From NCBI RefSeq assembly GCF_001705665.1, contig NZ_MDHA01000044.1, forward strand, positions 124,001 through 188,000: a DNA stretch of 64,000 bases, written 5' to 3'. A model generated the notes under the pieces. The model worked only from the letters and a program-made list of their open reading frames with translations, made no database searches and was not told the origin of the DNA. Shown here one piece after another: positions 1 to 12,000 of the stretch (the stretch's first letter is position 1; the number at the start of each line of letters is the position of its first letter). A program made the position numbers and the translations under genes. The stretch is from Thioclava sp. SK-1 (GTDB lineage Bacteria > Pseudomonadota > Alphaproteobacteria > Rhodobacterales > Rhodobacteraceae).

Positions 1-107
1 CTGTTCAGACCGACCGTGGCGTAATCCGCAGGTCCCACCTGCGCGCCCGCACCGCTGGCCAAAACACACAGGCCAAACACCGCATTTACAAAGCTTTTGA
101 CCGTCAT
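1..107 (-). CDS. 5' end of an exported protein, possibly a periplasmic adaptor (partial)
   Basis: An ATG at 105-107 (minus strand) lies 8 bases after the TolC-like stop codon and opens a frame that runs off the left edge. The 35 visible residues begin MTVKSFVNAVFGLCVLASGA and continue GAQVGPADY. This is a short positive start, a hydrophobic core and an Ala-x-Ala-like cleavage site before Gln, so a Sec signal peptide is clear. No domain is visible yet. Position directly after a TolC-like gene suggests a HlyD/RND-type periplasmic adaptor, but that rests on context alone. The ribosome site is weak (GAG about 14 bases upstream), which fits translational coupling to the preceding gene. Any other exported protein of the same operon is possible. 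Confidence 0.6.
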   Translation of the reverse strand, partial: MTVKSFVNAVFGLCVLASGAGAQVGPADYATVGLN

Positions 108-115
108 AATGATCG

Positions 116-1714
116 TTACTCAAGCCCCATACGCGTCAACAGGCTGCCATCCACCTGCGACGCAAGATAGCTTGACAGGTTCAACTGCGCGATGGCATCG
201 GCGCGCGCCTCTTTGGCGATCGACAGATTGATCTGGCTGCGCAACACATCAATGGCAGAGCTGTTGCCGCTACTGGCATTCGCCTGTTCAGTGCGCAACA
301 GTTGCTCTTGTGCGGCGATGATTTCATTTTGATAGCGCAGGTTTTCCCGCGCCCGGTCAAGGATAGAGCCAATCCCGTTCAATTCCCCCGCGACGCGCTG
401 CCGATAAGCTTTCATCGTCAGTTCGGCTTGTTTTTCGCGCAGGATAGCGGCCTGATATTCCGCCTTCTCGGTGATATTTCCGCCCAAACCTCGACGGAAT
501 TCAAAGCCGATCCGCCAGTTCTGATAGGGGTTATCGGCGTTAAACACATCGCGGAACGGTATGGTTTCGCCCGATAATTGCGTCTTTTTCAGATCCAGCA
601 CAAGATTGGCTTCGGGCAGGGTCTGATTTTCCGCAACCAGCCGCATCACCTCTTCGCGTTGAATGCGCAGCGCGTTTATCCTGCTCTCGGGGCGGCGTGC
701 GTAAACCTGATCCAGGGGCGGCAAAGCGGCACTGGACAATTGCTTGGCCGGCAAAAGCGACAACCCCTGTGAGGGCATCCATTTCCCATCTGCCGCCCCG
801 TGATCAAGCGCCAGGAAAAAGATCTGCAAGGCAGCGATTTGTTCATTCAGCTCTTGCTGCGCCAGGGTCAATGCGGCACGGCGTTCAGCCATTTCCGACG
901 CGGCCTGTGTCAACGCGGATTGCCCCAAGATCCCTTGTGCCACCTGCTCTTGCAATTCGGTGTGATGGCGCGCGGCAAGATTGGCGGTTTGCTGACGCCA
1001 ATGCACCCGGCTTTGCGCACGCTGCACAAAGATATAGGTTTTGATCCCGTCAAACAGGCGCTGGGTTTTGATCAGCCGGACGGTTTCTTCTGCGATGGAT
1101 TTATCAATATCGGCCACCACCACAGAGGAGGTATTCACCACCTTGCCAGAGTTTTTAGCCAGCGGCGCTTTTACACTCACCCCCAGCGCGGCATTGCGTT
1201 CGGGCGATGGCAAAGCCGCCGAAGATTGCAGTGAATTGGTGATCTGCCCCATTTCATAATACAGGTTCACCGAGATGCCGTAGCTGTCCTTCAGCTCCAC
1301 CCCCAGCTTGCCCGTGGTGCCATATTCCTCATAGGGGAAGGGCGTACCATTGGCATCAGTGCCCGTGCCCATCGATAAGAAATCCGCTGCGCTGGTCTGT
1401 CGGCGCTCTCCTGCGCGGCTGATATCGGCGTAGAATATCGGCTCGAACTGACCGCGCGCGCCGATACTTTGTTGCTTGGCAATCTCAACTTCCAGGGCTT
1501 GCGCCTGAACGCTTTCATCCCAATCGGCCAGAACTTTGGCAAATTGCGCAAGGCTCAATCGGCCCGCCTGCACATCGACCCCGGCCGGTAAGGCGCGCAA
1601 GCTCATGGCTGAGCCAGCAGCCGGCTGTGTTCCGGGCCGATTTGGGTTTGGCTCACAAGCCGCCAGAACCATCGCGCCAAGAACATATCCGGTAACAAGG
1701 ATCGCAGGTTTCAT
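116..1714 (-). CDS. TolC-like outer membrane efflux lipoprotein
   Basis: The 532-residue product starts with a lipoprotein signal peptide: a hydrophobic stretch ends in the lipobox L17-A18-A19-C20. Residue +2 is Glu rather than Asp, so outer-membrane sorting is expected. The rest has the TolC/OprM plan: an N-terminal half with strand-like segments (around 'YEEYGTTGKLGVELKDSYGI'), long Ala/Gln/Glu-rich helices, then a second copy of the pattern ('EKAEYQAAILREKQAELTMKAYRQRV') ending near 'SAIDVLRSQINLSIAKEARADAIAQLNLSSYL'. Length is in the usual range for outer-membrane efflux proteins. It would form the trimeric exit channel of a type I or RND-like exporter. AAGGA 8 bases before the ATG overlaps the DUF3467 stop codon region, so the two genes look co-transcribed downstream of the giant gene. 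The inner-membrane pump is not in view. Confidence 0.88.
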   Translation of the reverse strand: MKPAILVTGYVLGAMVLAACEPNPNRPGTQPAAGSAMSLRALPAGVDVQAGRLSLAQFAKVLADWDESVQAQALEVEIAKQQSIGARGQFEPIFYADISRAGERRQTSAADFLSMGTGTDANGTPFPYEEYGTTGKLGVELKDSYGISVNLYYEMGQITNSLQSSAALPSPERNAALGVSVKAPLAKNSGKVVNTSSVVVADIDKSIAEETVRLIKTQRLFDGIKTYIFVQRAQSRVHWRQQTANLAARHHTELQEQVAQGILGQSALTQAASEMAERRAALTLAQQELNEQIAALQIFFLALDHGAADGKWMPSQGLSLLPAKQLSSAALPPLDQVYARRPESRINALRIQREEVMRLVAENQTLPEANLVLDLKKTQLSGETIPFRDVFNADNPYQNWRIGFEFRRGLGGNITEKAEYQAAILREKQAELTMKAYRQRVAGELNGIGSILDRARENLRYQNEIIAAQEQLLRTEQANASSGNSSAIDVLRSQINLSIAKEARADAIAQLNLSSYLASQVDGSLLTRMGLE

Positions 1715-1725
1715 CAGATAATTCC

Positions 1726-2028
1726 TTAAGCGATTTTGCCGACCTGTTTTTCATATTCTCCCAGCACGCGTTGCAGGGTTTCCGACAGGCTTTTGGCAAC
1801 GGAAGGGGTCAAAATAATGCGCGAGGACAGGGCGATCACGACCTCTTCCTCCACTGCGCCCCATGTTTGATTGGTGCCAAACAATAGCGTGACCTCATCC
1901 TTGCTCATGCCGACATTTGCAACATTGGCATAGTTGCTGGACATCTTCGTGTCATCAAACCGCACGCGCACATCGCGGGTGGGTTTTTCGGATTTTTGTG
2001 CAGTCTCATTTTGGTCAGTGGATGCCAT
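1726..2028 (-). CDS. DUF3467 family protein
   Basis: This is a 100-residue cytosolic-type protein with no signal peptide or membrane segment. It matches the DUF3467 pattern: 'SNYANVANV' at residues 31-39, a strand ending 'LLFG' at 48-51, then 'SRIILTPSVAKSL' at 69-81 and an amphipathic C-terminal helix to residue 100. The biochemical role of DUF3467 is not known to me. The ATG is preceded by AAGGAGG with 5 bases of spacing, a strong ribosome site. It lies 63 bases downstream of the giant gene and 11 bases before the TolC-like gene. Being sandwiched between a secreted giant and its likely export channel suggests a small accessory or chaperone role, but that is inference only. Confidence 0.85.
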   Translation of the reverse strand: MASTDQNETAQKSEKPTRDVRVRFDDTKMSSNYANVANVGMSKDEVTLLFGTNQTWGAVEEEVVIALSSRIILTPSVAKSLSETLQRVLGEYEKQVGKIA

Positions 2029-2091
2029 CTGGCCCTCCTTGGTCGTTCGGCCCGGCGCGTTTTAACCGGGCATAGTCCTATCGGTGGCGGA

Positions 2092-3060
2092 TCATTCCGC
2101 AGCAATCAAGGGATCGTCAATCTCGTCATCAGCCAAAAGCATGGCTTGCAAAACAACTGGTCGCTGCGCGGCTTCTTGCGGGGTCATGCCTCCCAGCCAA
2201 ATCCCGTCCAGAGTGTCGCTGACATTTTTGTGAACATCAATAGCTTGGGGCATCATGGCCGGTGTAAACGCACCATCTTGTGGGATTAACGCCGCATCTT
2301 CACCGGTGTCAGCATCCGCCACCCCGTCGTGCGACGGCTGGGCCATTTGTGTTTGGGCAATCAATGCCTCCAATTCGGCCTGCTGCGCGGCAATCTCATC
2401 CGATGTGTTCAGTGTTTGCAGCAGGTAATCGGCCAACTGGATCGGACGGCTTTCCTCTTGCAGGTCATTAAGGAAATCGAACCGGTGCAAGAAACGGTCA
2501 AACGCATCACGGCCATAGGTGAAATACCCCTGATCAAAGATACCAGCCGCATCTGCCTGCGCAACAGACAGCCAATCCATGATCAGATCCATGTCCCGCT
2601 GCGCCGGAGCCTGCAAGGCGCTTAGCACCTGGATCCGCGACAGATTGCCCCAATTGCCATCAAAATAGGGCTGACGCTGATTGTTCAGCAAGATAATCCG
2701 CTGCCCCGGCACGGCGATAATGCTGCCCGGTTGCGTCGTTGGATCGGTGCCATAGCGCATGACCCCATGCGAGATGACCTCGGATGCCACGATCACGATA
2801 TCACCCTTGGCATAGTTGCGCACGCCTTCTGGCGCGATCGTTAGCCCGGTGCGGTTTTGGATGTTGATCCCACCAGAGGAATAATTGATCGCGGACAAAA
2901 GCTGCGTATTGGTGTTGAGGTTATCCTTCCATTCTTCACCAATGCCCTGATCTGCAATCATATACAGCGCCGGCGAGACGATGTTATCAACCAGCTCGGA
3001 TGCGGTATTGTCCAAAATCGCCCCGCCCCATGCCTCCAGTCGGGTGCTGTTATCCGCAAC
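2092..3060 (-). other. C-terminal region of the giant protein
   Basis: The last 320 residues leave the beta-repeat pattern. They contain 'GEEWKDNLNTNTQLLSAINY', a strand-rich part, helical segments ('FDRFLHRFDFLNDLQEES', 'AAQQAELEALIAQTQMAQ') and an acidic end 'LLADDEIDDPLIAAE'. A short acidic, hydrophobic end is compatible with a type I secretion signal but has no diagnostic motif. No sortase motif, transmembrane helix or barrel is seen. Confidence 0.6.
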
Positions 3061-6000
3061 GATCAGATCAACTTCGATATTGCCGGGCTGTTCTGGGGTC
3101 AGCCCCGCCAGAACCCGAATAACAACATCATGCGCGGTGATCAGCGTATCGGCATCTTCCATCACCACATGGCCGTGATCCACCACAATCTGCAATGTGG
3201 CCCCGGCCTGCAACAGACCTGACTCCGACAGCGCCACAGAGCCTGTCTCAATCCGCACCGACAGGTCATCATGCGCCACAATCTGCGCCGCGTCACGCAA
3301 GGTCAGATCACCCGTCGTGATATCCACCGACACATCACCCGCCCCAGACACAAGCTGCGTGTCGTCCGACAGCGCCACAGAGCCTGCCTCAATCCGCACC
3401 GACAGGTCATCATGCGCCACGATCTGCGCCGCGTCACGCAAGGTCAGATCACCCGTCGTGATATCCACCGACACATCACCCGCCCCAGACACAAGCTGCG
3501 TGTCGTCCGACAGCGCCACAGAGCCTGCCTCAATCCGCACCGACAGGTCATCATGCGCCACGATCTGCGCTGCGTCACGCAAGGTCAGATCACCCGTCGT
3601 GATATCCACCGACACATCACCCGCCCCAGACACAAGCTTGGCCGTGTTGATGAAAGTCGTGCCGCCCTGTGCGACGGTCACTTGCACCAGATCCTGCCCC
3701 AAAATGTCGGTCAATCCGCTGCCGTGCACCCCGTCTGAAGCCTGCAGGATCAATCCGCGCCCCGCATCCAAAATACTGCGGTGGATCAGCGTTGCCGCCC
3801 CGTCTTGCAACGTGATCGACAGATCTCGTCCTGCAGTCAGGGTCGTTGCGCTGCTGGTATGCAGATCCCCCTGCGCCAAAGTCACCCCGATGTCACGCCC
3901 TGCCGAAACAAAGGACGCATCGGAGAACCGCAGATCCCCATTGCCCAACGACAATGAGACCGAACCGCCCAGCGATGTTATCTCAGTTTGTCCTGCCGTG
4001 CTTATCTGCCCCGCGCCAATCACCTGCGCCGTCACATCGCCACGCGCTGTAAGCGCGGTTGAGCCGCTCAGCCGCAAATCACCCTGTGCCAACATCAGAT
4101 CCACCGCACCATGCGTGGCGGTGATCGTTGTCACACCACGCAGTGTCAGCCCGCCGCCCACACCTGCCGATATCGAGGCGCCGCGCAGATCCGTCGTGCC
4201 TGCGACCTGCAACGCACCGCTTGCCACAAGCCCAAGCTGCCCGCCCGCGGTAATCGCGCTGCGTCCAGACATGGCGATGCCACCCAAGCCGGTGTGCAGC
4301 GCAACCGCGCCGCTCGCTGTCATCTCGGTCTCATCGGTGATCGCGATATCGCCCGCCTGCACCGTAATATACAAATCGCCAGCTGCAGTGATCTGCGTGT
4401 GGCTGTTGACTGTGAACGCGCCGTCCTGATCAAACAGCACATCACCGCCTGCGTGCAACACGGTCTCCCCGGTCATGACAACATCGCCCGCAACCGTGGC
4501 CGCAACTGTACCCGCCGCCGTAAGCGTCACGCGGCCCAAGCCATGCAGATCGCCCGCCAAAGCGGTCAACGCCAGATCACCCCCAGCCGAAATCACAACA
4601 CCATCGCCCAGATCGATCATCCCCTGGCGCGCGCGCAGCATCAAATTACCGCCCACAGTCAACGCGGCCTCTGGTTGCACCGCAATCGCCCCGCCAGTCA
4701 TCAGCACCACATCACCCAATGCGGTGACGTCAAACAGATCCACCCCGGTTCTATCCGTGATCTGCACCGATGCGCCACGCAGCACCGTCAAACGATTCAG
4801 ATCGTTTTCCGCCGTGTTCAACGTGATATCACCGCCCGCGGCCAATGTGACCATCGCCAGACGCCCCTGCGCCAACAGCGCGGCACCCGCAAGCTGGGAT
4901 ATATCCCCCGCGGTCGCGGTCAGTATGACATTACCACCCGCCTGCGTCTGGCCCAGCACCAGCGCAATCTGGTCCTGCAGCCCGGCGACCTGAACCGAAA
5001 GATCGCGTGCCGCCTGCAGCGACCGGATCTGTGCGCCTCCGGCCTGCACGGTCACGTTGACATCGGCATCCTCAGCCGTAGCTGCGATCTCGTTTATCAG
5101 GACTGACCCGCCCTGCTGACCGGTGATGGAGACAAACACACCCCCATCGCTGGCCAAGATATCACCAACCGATTGCACCGCCAAATCCAACGCGCCTTGT
5201 TCATAGCGGTTGCCAATCGCCGTGGCGCTTAGCTCGGTCAGGTGCCCAGCCCGCAGCACGAGGTTTTCGGCATCCGCCCCTTCGGCGCTGGAGCCGTCAA
5301 TGATCGCACCCACCGACGAACTCACCTGCGCATCACCAACCTCTACCACTATCCGCGACACGGTGATGTCGCGCGCGGCGGTTACGTCCAGATCACCATC
5401 TGTCAGTGTCATGATCATGCCATCGGTCTGAAGCATCGCCCCGTTGGCCACATCGATCATGGCGCTGCCTATATGCTGCTCCCCGTCAAGGCGCAGATCA
5501 CCTGCCGCAATGCGCAGCTCCATCGCGCCAGTGCTTCGCACCGTGCCCAGCGTCAGATCGCGCAGTGATCCCAGATACAGCCCGCCATCGCCCGTAACGA
5601 TCTGTGACACGGTCGCAATATCCAGATCCAAATCGGCAGGATTTGTGCCGCCAACATAGGCGCTTTCCCCGATACCGCGCCCAAGAAGCGCCAATCGCGC
5701 CGCATCGCCCAGCCCGACGATATTGGCCCGCTCTGCCGCGGTGCCATCGCTGATACGGCCATTCGCGCCTGCATCCACAGTGATCAACCCGGTGCTGGTT
5801 TGCAGATAGGACAGCACCATATCCCCGGTGGCGCGCAGGGTCATATCCCCGGCGGTGATGATCTGCCCTGCCTCCGCCTGGGTCAGTGCCCCATCGGCCA
5901 ATTCCACCGACACGGTTTGACCGCGCAAACCTTGGGTCAGCAGCAGATCACCATGGGCCAGCGCCAGATCCACATGCCCCTCCAACGCGGTCACCATCCG

Positions 6001-9000
6001 CAGCGTGACCGTCTGATCCGGGCTGTCCAGCGCCAACCAGACATCCCCACCCGAGGTGACAGAGTTCACACGCGCCGCCTGCACGGCGATTGCGCGATGC
6101 GATGTTCCAATTGTGCCGGCTGTTAAATCAACCAACCCGGCGGCGGCAACTGCGCCTCCCGTCAATGCACCACCTGCCGTCAGCGCCAGCTGCGCCAAGG
6201 CCCCATGGCTGTCGATCTGCGTGATCTGCATATCGCCCTGTGCGGTCATCGACACACCACCGATGGCGGTGATCGCGGCATCTGCGGCCATCCCAATATC
6301 GCCCGCATCGGCAAAAACCGTAACATCACGCGCATTTAGATCACCGACCAACAGAAGATCACCGCTATTTGCACCCAAAACCGCATCGCCTGCTGCCGTC
6401 ACCGCGCCAAATTCTGCACTGTCTAACACCGTCAGATACACACCACCCGCCGTGGCATCGGCTTGCGTCAACGTCCCGGTTGCCAGTTCCAGCGCACCGC
6501 CAAACTGTGTGGTGCCGATCGCGCCTGCGTGCAGCGTAATCGCACGCCCCTGCGCCAGAGTGGTGACATTGGCCGTTTCACGGTCGGCTGAACCATCGCG
6601 GATCGTGCCCCCGGAAATCAGGCTGACATCACCTTCAACACTGGTGACCGCGCTAAGGGCCATATCACCAAAGGCATAGATATCAATATCTTGGGTAACG
6701 AACAACTTGGCGGATTGATCTTGATGCAAACTGCCCGCAGCGATGGTCAGCGCCAGCGCCTCAACCCGGACCGTGCCACTAAGGCCCAGGTTGCCCCCCG
6801 CCTGCACAAACCGCGCGCCGCCCGCCGTATCCAGTTGATCGAGCACCGCATCAGATAGCGACGTGACCGTGATGGATTGCGCGGTCAAATCCGTATCTGT
6901 CGCCACCAGCGCGGCAATCGTGCTCACATCCAGATCAAGATCCTCGTTCGCGCTGCCGATACTATGCGCCTCGATTGTCAACGCACCAGAGCCCATAGTG
7001 ATGGTCGCAGCCTCCTGCGTGCCCGTCATCGCGGTGCCGATATCGCGCAGCACACCGCCGGCGTTCAGCGTGGCATCTCCGGTCAGAACCCGCAGCTGCG
7101 CCAGATCAATATCACCCGTGGCCACCATCGTCGCCGTACTAAGTGAGGTAATCGTCGTGCCATCGGCCTGTACGATATTGCGTGTGTTGGCCGCGCTGCC
7201 CGCCCCAAGATTGAACAACACCCCGCCCACGCTGACGTCACCGTTGATCCAAAGATCCCCGTCGTTCACTGTGACTGACAAGGTGCCCGTCGTCTGCGCC
7301 GCACGCAAGTAGGTTCCCGCCGTATTCAGCGATTCAACCGCCGCCCCGCCCGCATTGGCCGATGTGGTGGTCAAATCGATCTGCCCGACAGCCACGTCGA
7401 TGTCACCCAACCCTTGGCGCCCGATGCTGGCGGCGGTTGCGATCAGGTGGCCTGCGGTGGTGATATTGGCGTATTCGTCGGCGGTCAGATCGCTGATATT
7501 GCCAGCATCACTGCGCAAGGTGATGGCCTGTGACAGATCGCTGGCTGAACTGGTTACGGTCGCCAAACCAAGCCCCTGCGCGCCACCCAATGTGATCGCC
7601 CCGTCTGAGCGGATGACTTTGCCATCCACCATATTCAACGCACCACCGTCAGCCAAAAGCGTGATTTGCGCGGCAGAGATCGTGCCTTGCACCAGCAAGT
7701 CGGCATGATCGGCGCGCAGATCCAAAATGCCACCAATCACCCAGTCAATATTGGACGTTCCCAATTCGACTGTGGGTCGCGCCTGCCCGACCATCGGCGT
7801 GGTGATCGCCAGATAGGCATTTTCCGGGGTCGAGACCAGCTCCACCACACCGTTTTCACCGTTCTGCCCGGCACGCGCATCCAAGCTGACCGCCTGATCC
7901 GCGCGGCCGATATCTTGCGCAACATCAAGCACAATCGTGCCACCGGCCAGATTGGCCGCGCCATTGGCATTGGTCAAACCACTCACAACGCCCTGTGTGG
8001 TCAACGTCAGGCGGTGATCGGCACCAGCTGCGACCTCGGCCAAGGTAATATCCCCATCCGAGACAATCGTCACGTTACCGCCCGCACGCAGCGCAGACCC
8101 TGCCGCCATTTCCAACCCGGCCGTGCCGAAATCAAGCAGCAGATCGCCGCCGGTGTTCAACACGCCTTGGAACTTACCTTGATTGCCAACACCGATCGCC
8201 AGTTTCACGCCATCGGGGGCGGTCACATCCGACAATGCCGCAACGGCCACGTCAATCGTGCCCGCATCATCATCCGCCCGGCCCGCATTTTCCAAGCTGC
8301 CCACCGCCCACATTTTCACACTCAAGGCGCCGGCAGCAGCATTCAATGTGGTCGTGCCGGAGGTGACGATATTGCGTTTCTCGGTGCCGAACCCATCGGT
8401 GATCGTACCGTTTTCCGTTGACAGATAAACATTCCCAGAATTGGCAACCAATTGACCAAGAATGATATTCTCAACTGCATTGATACGGATATCACCGCTT
8501 AGCGCCGTGGCGGTATAGCCGTTCATATCGTAGAAATTCGTTGACGTCAGGATCAGCTCATTCACGGTGACATCGCCGGTCAGGGTGAAATTCCCCTGTG
8601 CGCGCAGCTCTTGGGCCACATCGGTCTGCCCAAGGAACAGCTGCGTCTGGGCAAAGATGTCGGCAGATCCGGTTGCATGTAGCGCGATGGTCAGCGCATT
8701 GGCATCGCGCAACGCGACATTCGCCGCTGTGGCAAGTGTCACCGCGCCGATAAAGTCATTTCGCGCAATCCCGTCGGCATCCACATTGGCCAGCGTTACA
8801 TCGCCGCCCGCCGACAGATCCGTTGTCCCGGCGACCGTGATCACATCTGCCACATCACGCTGCGTGATCGCACCTTGGGCAACCAGATCCAGATCCCCAC
8901 CAACGCGCAGCCCGCCCAGAACCAGCCCCTGCTGACCGCGCACTGTCAGATCGCCTGCAACAACCGCATCCAATGTCATGGCCTCGCTGCTGCCCAGCAC

Positions 9001-12000
9001 AACATCACGGCCCTGAATGACGGTCACTGCGCCGCGTAGCATATTCGCCCCATTCGACAGCGTGATATCCAAAGACGCACCCGCACCCAGCTCTGTTGCG
9101 CCCATCACAGACACTGCACCGGTTTGATCAATTCCACCTGCCGTAAGCAGTGACAGATCCCCGCCCAGATCCAACGGGCCCAAGGTGACATCACCGCCCG
9201 CCGTCACCGCCAGATCGTGCAACTGGCCCCAGACCGTGACCGCGCCAGCCAAAGACACTTGCGCTGCCTGCGCGCGCAATTCCAGTTGTCCGATATGATT
9301 GGCATCATTGCCAAGCGTGATCTGGGCCTGTGGTCCAGCCACAAACTGCGCCGATCCCAGCACCAACGCCCCTTGCGTCTGGCTGATCGCCGCCCCTGCA
9401 CGCAATTGCGCCAAGCCCGAAACCGCCATCGCCCCCAGATGCAGCGCACCGGTGGCCAAAATTGCCGCCTCGCTGGCCGCGCCAATGACCAGCACCCCCT
9501 CCAGCGTCAGCCCATTATCCAGCACAATTGCGCCGCTGGTCGTCAGGTCCGCATCCCCCGCAATTTGGACCGCGCCGCTATCGCGCAAGGTCGCAGCATT
9601 CACGATCAGATCCCCGCCAACCTGCGTCGTTGCCAGATCCACGGTGCCTGCCACACGCAGATGCAGATCACCTGTGCTTGACCCGCCTAAGGCCAGATCC
9701 CCTGCTGCGATCAGGGTCACATCACCCTGCCCGTGCATCTGCACATGCCCGGCAAAGCGGTTACCGGCGTGATCCAGCGTGATCGCCGCGTCACTGCCCG
9801 CCGCAACGGTCAGGTCGCCGCCCAGCTGCATCGCCGCCGATTGGGTGATCCGCCCGCCCGCGCGCAGGGTCAGCGCGCCGCCCACCGACACTGCGCCCAG
9901 CGTCAGATCCTGCGTCACTGTCACAACGCCCGCACCCGACAGATCCAAGGCCACACGGCCCGCGATTGTGTTTTGCGCGCCCAGCAGCAACTCCCCAGCC
10001 TGTGCCGTCAGATCGCCTTGGACGGTGATCACAGTGCCTGCGGCCTGACGGACCTGCCCGGTGCCAAAATCCAAACTCAGGTTGCCACCAGTTGACACGG
10101 TGCCAAGCACCGCGTCGCTTCCATGCAGCACCATCGCATCAGTGGCAGAAACCGTGCCGCTTAAGGTGATGACGCCGCCTGTCGTTAGGGTCAGATCCGC
10201 GCCTAGGCCCTGTGCGGCGCCTGTGAAGGACAGATCATTCCTATCAGCCAATGACACCGATCCGGCACGCACGATCGTGACCAGCCCATTGAAATCATTG
10301 CCTGCGTTGGTCAACGCCAAATTCGCCGTGCCGCTGTTCAGCCAGGTCGTTCCAGACACGGACACCAGCCCCACACCGGACAAGCTGCCAGAACTGATCA
10401 AACGCAAATCACCGCTTGCCGCGATATCCGACACGATCAGCGCATTGCTATCGCGCAGCACCACATCCGCGCCTGTGGCTGACACAGCTGCACGGAAATC
10501 ATTGCCCGCCCCATCCAGCACAACATTACTGCCGGTAAACTGCGCCGCACCCGATACCGTCAATGCGCCACTATCGGTGATCGTGCCGGTTGTGATCACA
10601 GTCAAGCTGCTGCCAAGCAGACTGCCGCCCAGGTCCAACGCGCCGGTATCACGTAAACTGACTGCACCTTGTGCCTGCACGCTGACCGCACCGGTGAAAT
10701 CATTGCCACTATCAGTCAGCGCAATTTGTCCACCACTGGTCAGGCTGGTACGGCCACCAATACTCACCGCGCCAGTGCTGGTGATCGACCCAGCCGCCGT
10801 GACCGACAAATTGCCGCTAAGAACCACGGACCCAAAGTTGATATCATTGATATCATTGATGGTAAGTGAGCGGGCAACGATAGAGACCGTGCCTTTGAAA
10901 TCATGATCTGCCGTCAGGATGATATCCTGACCCGCCGCATCAATCACGGTGTTCCCATCAATCACCCAGGCATCGGCATTATACACCCGGCCACCCGCGC
11001 TCAGGCGCAGATCACCGCTGATTGCGGCATTCACGATATGGATCGCCCCGGCGCTGACCAGATCCACATTGGCAGCCGCGACAATATCCACCGCGCCGTC
11101 AATTTGGTTTTGCGCGTGGGTCAAGGTCACATCCGCGCCGGCGCCCGTGTCAATCGTCATATCACCCGCGATGGTCAGCGCGCCGGTCTGGCTGACGGCA
11201 CCCTGTGTGCTAAGCGCCACGGCGCCACGTGCCGTCACCGCACCCAAAGTCAGAGTATTGGCGTCAGCCACGCTGACATTAAGGGCGCTTGTCACCGTCA
11301 CCGCGCCGGTAAAATCATTGCCCGACGCAAGCAAGGTCACATCATTGGCCCCGGCATCAATCTGCGCAGTGCCATAGACAGACAACGTGCTGCCCGCGGC
11401 TTGCACAACCGCCCCCTGTGCGACGATGCCTAATTGCCCATCCGCCGTGGCAGTGCCGATCTGCAGATCTGCTACGGTGACCCGGCCGCCGGTGGTAACA
11501 GACAGTGCCGCGGCTACATTACCGCCCAGCGTCAGCGCGTTTTTATCTGTGATATCAGCGCGATCTGCAGCGACAATCTGTACCGCACCAATAAAGTCGT
11601 TTTCGGCATTGTCCAAGGTGATCGTCTGACCTGCCGCCGATAGAACGGTGCTGCCCGCCACCGCCAGCGCGCCAGTGCCCGTGACTGCGCCCAAGGCGCT
11701 CACCGCCAGGTCGCCCGTGATGGCCAGATCCCCCAGATCAACGCCCAGCCCCGTTACCGTCAGCCCCGCACCAATCACCGCGTCGCTGACAGCGATATCG
11801 CCCGTTGAAATGAGGGCCGTCGCGCCCGACACCACGCCCGTCAGCGCAAGATCGCGGCCATTGCTGAGCGAAAGGCTGTCGGCCTGCGCCACGGTCACCA
11901 TGCCGGCAAACCCATGGACGGCCTGATCCAGCCGGATCGCACCGGGCGCCGTCAGACGGGTTGTGCCCAAGACCGTGATCACATCGCCCGAATCCGACAG

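Noticed and set aside
3227-3638. CRISPR-like regular repeats
   Set aside because: The 141-base units are contiguous with no spacers and encode in-frame 47-residue repeats of the giant protein.
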